NCBI RefSeq assembly: GCF_001426245.1
Contig: NZ_LMCM01000010.1
Span: 124,001-188,000 of the forward strand
Direction of reading: 5' to 3'
DNA from: Phycicoccus sp. Root101
Lineage (GTDB): Bacteria; Actinomycetota; Actinomycetes; Actinomycetales; Dermatophilaceae
DNA: 64,000 bases
Below are positions 31,770 to 39,286 of the stretch, piece by piece (the stretch's first letter is position 1; each line of letters begins with the position of its first letter). The notes beneath the pieces are model-generated. The model had not been told where the DNA came from. It saw nothing but the letters and a program-made list of their open reading frames with translations, and did no database searches. The translations under genes were made by a program, and so were the position numbers.

Positions 31770-32062
31770 TGACCCCCGACCGACCCGGGACCGGGGACCG
31801 GGAGCAGTGGCGGGCAGCACGACGACGCGCCGCCCGGCTGCACCACCCGGACCTGGGCGGCAGCACCGAGGCGTTCGTTGATGCGCTGAGTGCTGTCGAC
31901 GAGGCGTTCGGCCTGCTGCAGGGGGAGACCGGCCGCCTCGGCACCCCGGTGGGCGCGGTGCAGGTGCGCCGCACCCGCCGGGGTCGTCTCGAGCTCTGGC
32001 GGCGCCGGGGGCGCCGTCACCTCCTGCTCCGACGGCGCCGCAGCCACCGCCGGGTCCGCTGA
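31769..32062 (+). CDS. Small Arg-rich protein with truncated J-domain-like motif
   Basis: 97 residues. Residues 12-48 read as helix II, an HPD loop and helix III of a J domain: REQWRAARRRAARLHHPDLGG followed by STEAFVDALSAVDEAFGLL. Helices I and IV are not evident. The last 30 residues are extremely Arg-rich (RRTRRGRLELWRRRGRRH and so on) and could bind membrane surface or nucleic acid. The ATG overlaps the previous stop (TGATG). It may recruit DnaK to the Asp23 complex; that is inference, and a chance HPD cannot be excluded. Confidence 0.7.
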   Translation: MTPDRPGTGDREQWRAARRRAARLHHPDLGGSTEAFVDALSAVDEAFGLLQGETGRLGTPVGAVQVRRTRRGRLELWRRRGRRHLLLRRRRSHRRVR

Positions 32063-32065
32063 ACC

Positions 32066-32107
32066 CGACCGCCCCTCCACCGGGCACGACCGCCCCTCCA
32101 CCGGGCA
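32066..32107 (+). repeat. 21-bp tandem duplication between operon genes
   Basis: Two identical 21-base units beginning CGACCGCCCCTCC at 32066 and 32087, with a partial third at 32108. It lies in the only sizeable gap (116 bp) of the Asp23 operon. Confidence 0.8.
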
Positions 32108-32178
32108 CGACCGCCCACCCCCGCACACCCCGTATGCCGTGTCGGCCCCGCCGACGCACCACCACCTAGGAGTGCACC

Positions 32179-32358
32179 ATGACCACCTCCACCGTCGGCC
32201 TCCTCGCCGGCCTGCTGCTCGGCATCGCCGCTGCCGCGGGCGGCTTCACCGGCTTCCTCATCGCCCTGGTCCTCGGGATCGTCGGGTACCTCCTGGGCGG
32301 CCAGCGTGACGGCGAGCTCGACCTCAGCGGCCTGTTCCGCGGTCGCGGCCGTGGCTGA
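32179..32358 (+). CDS. Small membrane protein, DUF2273-like
   Basis: 59 residues. Two hydrophobic segments, VGLLAGLLLGIAAAAGGFTG (6-25) and FLIALVLGIVGYLLGG (26-41), followed by a short cytoplasmic tail DGELDLSGLFRGRGRG. DUF2273 proteins are small two-helix membrane proteins that accompany Asp23 genes. ATG 32179 follows the site CTAGGAGTG. It is followed by the next Asp23-like gene, whose GTG lies within its last codons. Confidence 0.8.
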   Translation: MTTSTVGLLAGLLLGIAAAAGGFTGFLIALVLGIVGYLLGGQRDGELDLSGLFRGRGRG

Positions 32359-32767
32359 CCCGAGCACCGCTGCGGTTCGCGAGAGGACGCCGGACACCTC
32401 CGTGGCAGCGGTGGACGACCCTGCGACGCGCGGCGCGCTGGTCCTGCGCGATGCCGTGGTCCAGCACGTCTGCGAGCGTGCGGCGCTCGGCGTACCGGGC
32501 GTCCTGCGCCACTCCAGCGGTCTCGACGTCGTGACGCACCGCGACTACCCACGGGTCGACGCGGACCGCGCCGGTGACCGGGTACGCGCCAGCCTCGAGC
32601 TGGCGGTGACCTGGCCGACACCGTTGGCGGCCACCGCCGACGCGGTGCGCGAGGCGGTCGGTTCCGCCCTCGTGGACCTGCTCGGCCTGACCGTCGACGC
32701 GGTCGACGTGACCATCAGCCAGATCCTCCCCGCCTCGGCGGGGAGACCTCCGAGGAGGGTCGAATGA
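32351..32767 (+). CDS. Asp23/Gls24-like protein
   Basis: 138 residues. After a variable N-terminus, GALVLRDAVVQHVCERAALGVPGVLRHSSG, DRVRASLELAVTWPTPLAATADAVREAVGSALVDLLGLTVDAVDVTISQIL follows the Asp23 domain pattern. The GTG at 32351 overlaps the DUF2273-like stop by 8 bp; the frame is open further upstream but would run through that gene. This is the third Asp23-type protein in the operon. Confidence 0.8.
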   Translation: MADPSTAAVRERTPDTSVAAVDDPATRGALVLRDAVVQHVCERAALGVPGVLRHSSGLDVVTHRDYPRVDADRAGDRVRASLELAVTWPTPLAATADAVREAVGSALVDLLGLTVDAVDVTISQILPASAGRPPRRVE

Positions 32768-33372
32768 GCAGTCCGATCAGTCAGGGCTGGACCAGCGCCG
32801 AGTCCTCGGCGACCACCGGGCCACAGCAGGTGGAGCCGCGCGCACCGCTGCAACCTGCAGGCGCGCCTCCAGCGGCTGGCATCGCCGTGCTCCTCGCCGT
32901 GCTGCTGCTCGCGCTCGCCGCGGTGCTGGGCCGCGACACGCTCGTCATCGCCGGGGCCGTCACCGGTCGCCCCTGGACCACGGCGGCGCTCGGTGCCGTC
33001 GACGGGTTGCAGCCGCAGGCGTGGATGGTCCCGGTCGGGGTCGTCGTCGCGCTGGTCGGACTGTGGCTGGTCGTCGCGGCCCTGAGGCCGAGGCCGAGGC
33101 GCGACGTCGAGCTCGGCACCAGCGGGGCCATCTGGGTCGACCGGTCGGACACGGCCCGCCTCGCGCAGACGGCCGCCCTGACCGCCGACGGCGTCCTCGA
33201 CGCCCGGGCCTCCACCAGCCGCAGAGGCGTGCGGGTCCGCGTGACCACGACGGCACAGGACACGTCCCCGGTCGTCGCCGACGTCCGCTCGCAGGTCGAG
33301 CGTGCCCTCTCCGAGCTCTCACCGACTCCGTCCCTGTCCATCAAGACGTCGACCACCGGAGGTGCCTCATGA
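32764..33372 (+). CDS. Two-helix membrane protein of the Asp23 cluster (DUF6286-like)
   Basis: 202 residues. A cytoplasmic N-terminus (1-37), helix 1 (about 38-57, GIAVLLAVLLLALAAVLG), helix 2 (about 87-108, VPVGVVVALVGLWLVVAALRP) and a C-terminal cytoplasmic domain (about 110-202) with DTARLAQTAALTADGVLDARA and VVADVRSQVERALSEL. The last domain resembles a distorted Asp23 fold. ATG overlaps the preceding stop by 4 bp. Probably anchors Asp23 proteins at the membrane. Confidence 0.75.
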   Translation: MSSPISQGWTSAESSATTGPQQVEPRAPLQPAGAPPAAGIAVLLAVLLLALAAVLGRDTLVIAGAVTGRPWTTAALGAVDGLQPQAWMVPVGVVVALVGLWLVVAALRPRPRRDVELGTSGAIWVDRSDTARLAQTAALTADGVLDARASTSRRGVRVRVTTTAQDTSPVVADVRSQVERALSELSPTPSLSIKTSTTGGAS

Positions 33373-33935
33373 CCCGCCTCGCCGCCGCGGTCGACCGCGT
33401 CGTGGTCCTGGTCGTCGGGCTCGTGCTCGTGGTGGTCGGCGTCGCGGGCATCGCGTGGCAGCTCGACCTCGTCGCCCAGCTGCCCACGAAGCTCGATGCC
33501 GCGTGGGCGACCGATCTCCCGGAGCAGGGGTGGTGGCCCTGGGCGCTCGGCGCGGCGGCAGTGCTGCTGGCCCTGGTCGCCCTGCGCTGGATCGGTGCCC
33601 ACGCCCCGTCGCGCAAGCTCGCCACGCACCCCCTCGCCGGGTCCGGTCCCGAGGGACGGCTGCGCATCGACCTCGATGCGCTCGCGTCCGCCACGGCGGA
33701 CCGGCTCGCCGAGGCTCCCTCGGTCCGCTCCGCCAAGGGCGCCGCCCTGGGCGGCAGGGCGTCGGGCGCCGTCGAGGTGACGGCCACTGTCGACTCCCGT
33801 GCCGACCTCGGGCACGTCCGCACGGCCATCGCCGAGGTCGGGGCCGAGCTGGCCCGAGCCACCGACGGGACCGTCCCGGCCCGCTACCGCGTCAGGGTCG
33901 CCCGACCGGAACGGACCGCACGCCGACTCCGTTGA
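33369..33935 (+). CDS. AmaP-like alkaline-shock membrane anchor
   Basis: 188 residues. Two helices (about 10-30, VVVLVVGLVLVVVGVAGIAW, and 57-75, WALGAAAVLLALVALRW) and a cytoplasmic C-terminal domain (about 95-180) with IDLDALASATADRLAEAPSV and LGHVRTAIAEVGAELARATDG, matching the layout of AmaP, which holds Asp23 at the membrane in Firmicutes. ATG overlaps the preceding stop by 4 bp (ATGA). Last of the six closely spaced genes before CsbD. Confidence 0.78.
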   Translation: MTRLAAAVDRVVVLVVGLVLVVVGVAGIAWQLDLVAQLPTKLDAAWATDLPEQGWWPWALGAAAVLLALVALRWIGAHAPSRKLATHPLAGSGPEGRLRIDLDALASATADRLAEAPSVRSAKGAALGGRASGAVEVTATVDSRADLGHVRTAIAEVGAELARATDGTVPARYRVRVARPERTARRLR

Positions 33936-34015
33936 CGCGGACCAGGCAACCCGCACCACCCAGACTCCTGACCCGAATCCCGCGGCCAGGACCAACGAAG
34001 AGAGAGGGACCCCTC

Positions 34016-34189
34016 ATGGGAATCGCAGACAAGGCCAAGAACGCCGCCCAGGACCTCACCGGCAAGGCCAAGGAGGCCATCGGCGACGCCACCAACAACG
34101 AGCGCCTCGAGGCCGAGGGCCAGGCCGACCAGGCCGAGGCCAAGGTCAAGAAGACCGGCGAGGACGTCAAGGACGTCTTCAAGGGCTGA
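34016..34189 (+). CDS. CsbD-family stress protein
   Basis: 57 residues, small, highly charged, Ala/Lys/Glu-rich: MGIADKAKNAAQDLTGKAKE, then DATNNERLEAEGQADQAEAK, as in CsbD/YjbJ proteins induced by general stress. ATG 34016 has the site GAGAGAGGGA. It lies 80 bp after the AmaP-like gene and ends with a terminator hairpin, so it may be the last cistron of the Asp23 operon or have its own promoter. Confidence 0.92.
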   Translation: MGIADKAKNAAQDLTGKAKEAIGDATNNERLEAEGQADQAEAKVKKTGEDVKDVFKG

Positions 34190-34200
34190 CTGCTCGATCA

Positions 34201-34235
34201 ACGGCCTGCCGACGTCACGGACGGCGGCAGGCCGT
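34201..34235 (+). terminator. Terminator after csbD-like gene
   Basis: An 11-bp perfect stem ACGGCCTGCCG (34201-34211) and CGGCAGGCCGT (34225-34235), followed by TGTCAT. It ends the Asp23/CsbD transcription unit. Confidence 0.8.
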
Positions 34236-34299
34236 TGTCATGCCACCTGTCATGCCACGACTGTCATGCCACCTGTCATGCAACGAACTGTCATGCCAC
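34236..34299 (+). repeat. Five near-identical TGTCATGCCAC repeats
   Basis: Copies start at 34236, 34248, 34262, 34274 (TGTCATGCAAC) and 34289, spaced 12, 14, 12 and 15 bp. They fill the space between the terminator and the ribosome site of the next small gene. They may bind a regulator or be simple slippage repeats. Confidence 0.85.
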
Positions 34300-34322
34300 C
34301 CACGTACCTCGAAAGGACCTCC

Positions 34323-34448
34323 ATGAGCCGCCCCAAGCGCAACCTGTTCACCGTCCTCGGCTGGATCGTCTGGAAGCTGCTCGCCGTCGTCGGCCTGCCG
34401 CTGGCCAGGAAGAAGATCCGCGAGCGCCGGTCCGCACCCCGGCACTGA
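34323..34448 (+). CDS. Small basic membrane protein
   Basis: 41 residues: a basic start MSRPKRN, one hydrophobic helix (8-27, LFTVLGWIVWKLLAVVGLPL) and a basic end RKKIRERRSAPRH. ATG 34323 has a good GAAAGGA site; an in-frame ATG at 34266 lies inside the repeat array. Too small to assign to a family. The position behind the envelope-stress operon suggests a related role. Confidence 0.65.
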   Translation: MSRPKRNLFTVLGWIVWKLLAVVGLPLARKKIRERRSAPRH

Positions 34449-34463
34449 GCCGGGTGAGGCGAG

Positions 34464-34919
34464 TCAGCTGATGCAGAACTCGTTGCCCTCGGGGTCGTGC
34501 AGCGTCACCGCGAAGTAGTCGGCACCCTCGGGGGCGTTGACGCGGGCGATGCTCGCCCCGAGGGCGACCAGCCGCTCGACCTCCGCCTCGAGGCTCGCGC
34601 GCCGCTCGGCATACGGCATCGCGTCGCGACCCGGCGTGTGACGCACGTCGATGTGGAGCCGGTTCTTCACGGTCTTGCCCTCGGGCACCTCCTGGAACCA
34701 GATGCGCGGGAGGACGCCCTCGGGATCGAGGATCGCGCCGCTGCCGTTCTCGGCGCCGACGAGGTCCTCCTCCGGGATCCCCGCCGCGAGCCAGTACTCC
34801 AACCAGCTCGACCACCCCTGTGGTGCGGGCTCGGGCACGTAACCCAGTGCGGCGCACCAGAACTCGACCACTCGCCCGGTGTCCGCACAGTCCACCGTCA
34901 GCTGCCACGTCTTCGTCAT
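34464..34919 (-). CDS. VOC-fold (glyoxalase-like) protein
   Basis: 151 residues with two beta-alpha-beta-beta-beta halves: WQLTVDCADTGRVVEFWCAALGY at the start, KTVKNRLHIDVRHTP in the middle and GADYFAVTLHDPEGNEFCIS at the end. The conserved NRLHIDV and DPEGNEFC belong to the Glyoxalase_6-type group often of unknown substrate. His and Glu at these positions could bind a metal. Convergent with the preceding small gene. Confidence 0.82.
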   Translation of the reverse strand: MTKTWQLTVDCADTGRVVEFWCAALGYVPEPAPQGWSSWLEYWLAAGIPEEDLVGAENGSGAILDPEGVLPRIWFQEVPEGKTVKNRLHIDVRHTPGRDAMPYAERRASLEAEVERLVALGASIARVNAPEGADYFAVTLHDPEGNEFCIS

Positions 34920-34944
34920 GGTCCGAGTGTGTCAGCGAGGGGTG

Positions 34945-35925
34945 TCAGCGACGGCTGCCAGCGGTCGCCGCGGTGAACCGTTCCCCCCACCGCGCGAGGA
35001 GCTCGTGCACCTCCGGGGAGGCCTCCTCGATCGTGAACGGTGCCTCGAGCACCCCGAGACCGAATGCCGCCCACCTCGCCTGCCGCCCGTCCATCTCGAC
35101 CCGGCAGGAGTGCGCGTCCACGGCGGTCACCGTGGCCCATCGGGAGATCTGCTCCTCGACGGCCCCCTTCGGCGCGTGGACCAGGACGCGGAGCGAGTTG
35201 CCGATCTCGTTGCGGGACAGCCCCTTCCGCACGTATGCCGCTGCGTCACCCCCGGGGACCTCACGGGCGCGGAACCGGGCGCGGGTCCCGGATGGTTCGC
35301 TGAGGCGGTCGAGCCGGAACGACCGCCAGTCCTGCCGGTCGAGGTCGTAGGCCAGCAGGTACCACCGCCGACCCACCGTGACGAGGCGGTGCGGTTCGAC
35401 GTGCCGCCGGACGGGTTCGCCCGCACCCACGCCACCACGCGCCTGGTAGGTGAACCGGACCCGCTCGGTGTCGCGGGTGGCCTGCGCCACCGTCGCGAGC
35501 ACGTCGGCGTGGACGGTCGGAGCCTCGGCGAAGGGCGAGTCGTCGGTGACGGCCCGCAACGCCTCGGCGCGGCGACGCAGCTTCGGCGGCAGCACCTGGA
35601 CGACCTTCGACAGGGCGCTGACGGAGGCCTCGGCCAGCGGGCCGGCGGTGAGCTGTGCGGCCCCGTTGAGGGCCACGACCATGGCGATGGCCTCGTCCTC
35701 CTCGACGGTGAGCGGCGGCATCGTCGCCCCGGCGCCGAGCTGGTACCCACCCTCGATGCCGCGGACGGAGTCGACGGGATACCCCAGCTCGCGGAGTCGT
35801 TCGACGTCGCGGCGCAGCGTGCGCTCGGAGACCTCGAGCCGGCCTGCGAGGTCCGGTCCGGCCCAGAAGCGGTGCGTCTGCAGCAGCGACAGCAGTCGCA
35901 GGGTGCGGGAGCTGGTGTTGGCCAT
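34945..35925 (-). CDS. YafY-type transcriptional regulator (HTH_11 plus WYL)
   Basis: 326 residues. An N-terminal winged helix (about 3-60) contains RTLRLLSLLQTHRFWAGPDLAGRLEVSERTLRRDVERL; the WYL domain (about 135-215) contains GRRWYLLAYDLDRQDWRSFRLDRL; a C-terminal WCX region follows. WYL proteins sense ligands, often nucleic acid or small molecules. ATG 35925 is preceded by CATGCT 6 nt upstream, so possibly leaderless; frame open upstream to 35943. It is divergent from the DHA2 exporter, its probable target. Confidence 0.9.
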   Translation of the reverse strand: MANTSSRTLRLLSLLQTHRFWAGPDLAGRLEVSERTLRRDVERLRELGYPVDSVRGIEGGYQLGAGATMPPLTVEEDEAIAMVVALNGAAQLTAGPLAEASVSALSKVVQVLPPKLRRRAEALRAVTDDSPFAEAPTVHADVLATVAQATRDTERVRFTYQARGGVGAGEPVRRHVEPHRLVTVGRRWYLLAYDLDRQDWRSFRLDRLSEPSGTRARFRAREVPGGDAAAYVRKGLSRNEIGNSLRVLVHAPKGAVEEQISRWATVTAVDAHSCRVEMDGRQARWAAFGLGVLEAPFTIEEASPEVHELLARWGERFTAATAGSRR

Positions 35926-35953
35926 GGATCCAGCATGACCCACAAAGCGGTCA

Positions 35954-35980
35954 GGAAGTGGCCGGAAGTCTCCCTAGCGT
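35954..35980 (+). promoter_or_regulatory. Promoter and candidate WYL operator of the exporter gene
   Basis: GGAAGT occurs at 35954-35959 and 35964-35969, exactly one helical turn apart, just upstream of a -10-like TAGCGT at 35975-35980. The repeats occupy the -35 position and are plausible contacts for the divergent WYL regulator. Confidence 0.45.
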
Positions 35981-36021
35981 GGTGGACGAAGACCTCGACC
36001 ACGACCGTCAAGGAGACGACC

Positions 36022-37563
36022 ATGACCGCGACAGCCACCACCCGGCCGGAGCCGACCGAGCTCGACCCGCCGGCCCTCGAGGGCGTCATCGCCCGCAGCG
36101 CGCTTCCCGTGGGCCGGGCCCGCACCATCGCCCTGCTCAGCCTGTTCCTGGCATCGACGATGGAGCTGCTCGACAACACCATCGTCAACGTCGCCCTCCC
36201 GACGATCGAGAGCGGGCTGGGGGCCACCGCCTCCCAGCTCCAGTGGATGGTCGCGGCCTACCCGCTCGCGTTCGCGGTGGGCCTGATCACCGGGAGCAGG
36301 CTCGGGGACCTCCTCGGGCGCAAGCGGATGTTCGTCGCGGGCCTGGTGGGGTTCACCGTGCTCTCCGCGGCGTGCGGGCTGGCCCCGACGCCGGAGGCAC
36401 TCGTCGTGTTCCGGGCGCTGCAGGGCCTCGCCTCCGCGGCGATGATCCCGCAGGTGCTCTCGAGCATCCAGGTGATGTACGCCCCGCACGAGCGCGCGAA
36501 GGCCATGGGCCTGTTCACCGGCCTCGCCGGTACCGCGGCCGTCGCCGGACCGGTCGTGGGGGCGCTCCTGACGGAGGCGGACATCCTGGGCATCGGGTGG
36601 CGCTCGATCTTCCTCGTCAACGTCCCCGTCGGGGTGTTCGCCGTCGTTGCCGCCCTGCGCTGGGTGCCGGAGTCGGTGGCGGTCACCCGTCCCCGACTCG
36701 ATGCCCGCGGCGTCGCCCTGCTCGCCGGGTCGCTGCTCGCCGTCCTCTACCCGCTCACCATGGGACGCGAGCTGGGTTGGCCCGCCTGGGTGTATGCCGT
36801 GATGGCGGTCGGCGTCGTGGGGCTCGTCGCCTTCGTGTCCGTCCAGCGCCGGTCCGAGTCCAGCGGTCGTGAGCCGCTCGTGGCGCTCAGCCTGTACCGC
36901 GGTCGCGCGTTCGCCGCCGGTTCGGGTGTCTACACCTTCATGTTCGCCGCGATGGGGGCCCTGTTCATCGCCCAGACGATCTACTTCCAGGCCGGCCTGG
37001 GGTGGTCGGTGCTCAAGGCTGGTCTCGCCGGGCTCCCGTTCGCCCTGACGACCACGGTCACCGCAGGACTCGGTGTTGCCGTCCTCGGACCACGCATCGG
37101 GCGCAGGGTGCTCATGCTCGGTGGCGCCACCTGGGCCGTCGGCGCGCTGGTCATGGCAGCCACGGTGCACGGTGCCGACGCGTCGACGTCGACCTGGGCG
37201 TTCCTGCCGGGGTTGATGGTGTCGGGAGCAGGGTTCGGCCTGATGGTCGCGCCGGTGGGCGCCTTCACACTGGCCGACGTCCCGGTCGAGCACGCGGGTT
37301 CGGCGTCGGGGCTGTTCAGCACCACCGGCCAGCTCGCGAACGCCGTGGGGGTGGCCGTGATCGGCACGGTGTTCTTCTCGGTCGTCGACGCAGGGTCCTC
37401 ACGGGTCCCGTCGGAGCTGTTCGGCCCGGCGTTCCAGGTGGCCCTGTGCATCGTCGCGGGCCTGATGGTGCTCGCCGGACTGGCGGCCCGCGCCTTCCCG
37501 GCCACCGCCGGGCTCGCGACCGCCCCGGAGCCGACCGACGACGACCACCACCAGCAGGGCTGA
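36022..37563 (+). CDS. MFS drug exporter, DHA2 (EmrB/QacA) family
   Basis: 513 residues with about 14 membrane helices. The conserved loop GSRLGDLLGRKRM (motif A, about 93-105), MELLDNTIVNVALPTI (motif D1-like Asp in helix 1, about 49-64) and the proline/glycine-rich antiporter motif C GLAGTAAVAGPVVGALL (about 168-184) are present. It exports lipophilic compounds in exchange for protons. ATG 36022 has a strong AAGGAGA site; the frame is open upstream over the divergent regulator. The C-terminal His/Asp-rich tail DDDHHQQG is unremarkable. Confidence 0.9.
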   Translation: MTATATTRPEPTELDPPALEGVIARSALPVGRARTIALLSLFLASTMELLDNTIVNVALPTIESGLGATASQLQWMVAAYPLAFAVGLITGSRLGDLLGRKRMFVAGLVGFTVLSAACGLAPTPEALVVFRALQGLASAAMIPQVLSSIQVMYAPHERAKAMGLFTGLAGTAAVAGPVVGALLTEADILGIGWRSIFLVNVPVGVFAVVAALRWVPESVAVTRPRLDARGVALLAGSLLAVLYPLTMGRELGWPAWVYAVMAVGVVGLVAFVSVQRRSESSGREPLVALSLYRGRAFAAGSGVYTFMFAAMGALFIAQTIYFQAGLGWSVLKAGLAGLPFALTTTVTAGLGVAVLGPRIGRRVLMLGGATWAVGALVMAATVHGADASTSTWAFLPGLMVSGAGFGLMVAPVGAFTLADVPVEHAGSASGLFSTTGQLANAVGVAVIGTVFFSVVDAGSSRVPSELFGPAFQVALCIVAGLMVLAGLAARAFPATAGLATAPEPTDDDHHQQG

Positions 37564-37582
37564 GGCGGACGGCTCGGCCGGG

Positions 37583-37954
37583 TCAGAGCTGCGTGCCGAG
37601 GACCCAGCCGAGCCAGACTGCCGCGAGGCCGAGTCCCAGCGACAGGGTGAGGTTCGCGGCGAACGGTCGCCACTCGCGTCGCTCGAGGAACACCCAGGTC
37701 TCGAAGGCCAGCGTCGAGAACGTCGTCAGGGCGCCGCAGAACCCGATGCCCACCAACGGCATCACCCAGGGGGGCGCCGTGGCCCACCCGGCGACCAGGC
37801 CCAGGACCAGGGAACCGACGACGTTGACGACCAGCGTCCCGAGGATGGTGCCGGCGTCGGAGCGGGCCCGGGCCCAACGGTCGACCAGGAAGCGCAGCGG
37901 TGCCCCGACGACCGCCCCCGCCGCCACCAGCAGGGCACCGGCGACACCCGTCAC
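37583..37954 (-). CDS. crcB: Fluoride channel subunit CrcB (Fluc), second of pair
   Basis: 123 residues, four helices. Signatures: GAPLRFLVDR (about 16-25), GTLVVNVVGSLVLGL with the conserved Asn (about 39-53) and GFCGALTTFSTLAFE (about 70-84) with the TTFST fluoride path. Fluc channels are antiparallel dimers that leak fluoride out of the cell. The ATG overlaps the upstream crcB stop by 4 bp. Sequence differs strongly from its partner, implying a heterodimer. Confidence 0.93.
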   Translation of the reverse strand: MTGVAGALLVAAGAVVGAPLRFLVDRWARARSDAGTILGTLVVNVVGSLVLGLVAGWATAPPWVMPLVGIGFCGALTTFSTLAFETWVFLERREWRPFAANLTLSLGLGLAAVWLGWVLGTQL

Positions 37955-38364
37955 CGGAGGTCACCGAGGACGCGCTGCCCCACCCCCAGCCCGAGGCCGA
38001 CGGCCACCAGGCCGAGGAGGAACGACGCGAGGACGTAGGCCAGGGCGAGGCCGGGGCGCCCGGCACCTCCCATCGCGTGCACGTCGAGCGCGAAGGAGGA
38101 GAACGTGGTCCAGCCCCCGAGGACCCCCACGCCGAGGAAGGGCCGCAGGGCCGGGTGCGGGTCGGTCATCGACAGCACCCACGCGACCAGCAGGCCCATC
38201 GCGAACGAGCCGGTGACGTTGACGAGGAACGTCGCCCACGGGAAGTCACCGGTGACGTGCGGCAGGGCCAGCCCGGCGGCATACCGGCCGAGGGAACCCA
38301 GCGCCCCACCCGCGGCGACGACGGCGAGCAGCGTCGGCGTCGGTGCGGTGCGGGCCGGGTTCAC
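37951..38364 (-). CDS. crcB: Fluoride channel subunit CrcB (Fluc), first of pair
   Basis: 137 residues, four helices. GALGSLGRYAAGL (about 20-32), FLVNVTGSFAMGLL (about 46-59) and GGWTTFSSFALDVH (about 83-96) are the family signatures. The GTG start at 38364 leaves only 38 bp to the divergent YbaB-like gene, too short for a fluoride riboswitch. Presumably forms one asymmetric channel with the downstream subunit. Confidence 0.93.
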   Translation of the reverse strand: MNPARTAPTPTLLAVVAAGGALGSLGRYAAGLALPHVTGDFPWATFLVNVTGSFAMGLLVAWVLSMTDPHPALRPFLGVGVLGGWTTFSSFALDVHAMGGAGRPGLALAYVLASFLLGLVAVGLGLGVGQRVLGDLR

Positions 38365-38402
38365 GCCGCACAGTCTGGCAAAGCGTGGCTAGGGTGGTGC
38401 AC

Positions 38403-38855
38403 GTGACTGAGGGGAACAGCGCACAGGACCGTCGCAGCTCTCGCGACCTCGAGACCTCGCTGAGGCAGATCGACGAGGACATCGCGGGCGCCCACGACCG
38501 GGCGGCCAAGGCCGACGCGTGGGTGCACGAGGTCGAACGCATCACCGGGACCGGCACCGCCGAGCGCGGCGGAGTGAGGGTCGAGGTGGACCTGCAGGGC
38601 ATGGTCACCGGCCTGTCGGTCACCGACGCCGTGGCCGCCCGCGGCGGACAGACGGTGGCGTATGCCGTGCTGTCGGCCACCGCGCAGGCCCAGGACGAGG
38701 TGCGTCGCAAGGCGGCCGAGAGCAGTGCTGCCACATGGGGCGCCGACTCCGCAGCCACCCGGCACTTCGCCGAGGAGGTCGCGGCCGACAACGTCACCGC
38801 ACACCCGGACGCACCCCCGGCAGGTCCCCGCGACACCCGAGGGGGCACCTGGTGA
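38403..38855 (+). CDS. YbaB/EbfC-like protein
   Basis: 150 residues. A coiled-coil N-terminus (ETSLRQIDEDIAGAHDRAAKADAWVHEVERI) is followed by GTGTAERGGVRVEVDLQGMVTGLSVTD and helices AYAVLSATAQAQDEVRRKAAE, the YbaB layout. YbaB/EbfC proteins bind DNA, and related copies accompany type VII secretion substrates in actinobacteria. The GTG at 38403 lies 7 nt after TAGGGT (38390-38395), a leaderless start; no ribosome site is present. Its stop overlaps the next gene. Confidence 0.75.
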   Translation: MTEGNSAQDRRSSRDLETSLRQIDEDIAGAHDRAAKADAWVHEVERITGTGTAERGGVRVEVDLQGMVTGLSVTDAVAARGGQTVAYAVLSATAQAQDEVRRKAAESSAATWGADSAATRHFAEEVAADNVTAHPDAPPAGPRDTRGGTW

Positions 38856-39280
38856 GCACCGGACCCGAGATCTCGCGCTGGGTTCCCGGCGACCCGCCCC
38901 CCACCCCGATGCAGCTCGACGCCCTGGCCGCGCGGACCCGCACGGCGCTCGCCTGGCGCGAGTCGTTGACCGCTCTCTCGGGCGAGGGCGAGCACGAGGG
39001 CGTGGCTGCCGTGGTTGCCTCCAGCGGTGCGCTGACGGACCTCAAGGTCCCGGACCGCTCGGCCAGGGACGGTGGCGAGGAGGTCTCCCGTCGCGTGCTG
39101 GAGGCGATCGGCGCGGCGCAGCGAGACCTCGCCGAGCAGATCCGGGCCTCGGCTCGCGAGGCCTTCGGTGAGGACTCCGACGACGCCGCCACCGTGTCGG
39201 CCTCGCTGGAGACGCGGTTCCCCGGCACGGCGAGGGTGCTGCCCCCGGATGAGGGCACGCACGTCACCTGGGGCCGCTGA
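38852..39280 (+). CDS. Second YbaB/EbfC-like protein
   Basis: 142 residues. ALAARTRTALAWRESLTALSGE, GVAAVVASSGALTDLKVPDR and SRRVLEAIGAAQRDLAEQIRASAREAF reproduce helix, beta hairpin and long helix of the YbaB fold, in a more diverged form than its neighbour. GTG 38852 overlaps the preceding stop (GTGA). The two probably form a heteromer; what they bind is not known. Confidence 0.65.
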   Translation: MSTGPEISRWVPGDPPPTPMQLDALAARTRTALAWRESLTALSGEGEHEGVAAVVASSGALTDLKVPDRSARDGGEEVSRRVLEAIGAAQRDLAEQIRASAREAFGEDSDDAATVSASLETRFPGTARVLPPDEGTHVTWGR

Positions 39281-39286
39281 CCGGCC

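Noticed and set aside
38365-38402. Fluoride riboswitch in front of crcB
   Set aside because: Only 38 bp separate the divergent starts, and that space holds the promoter of the other gene.
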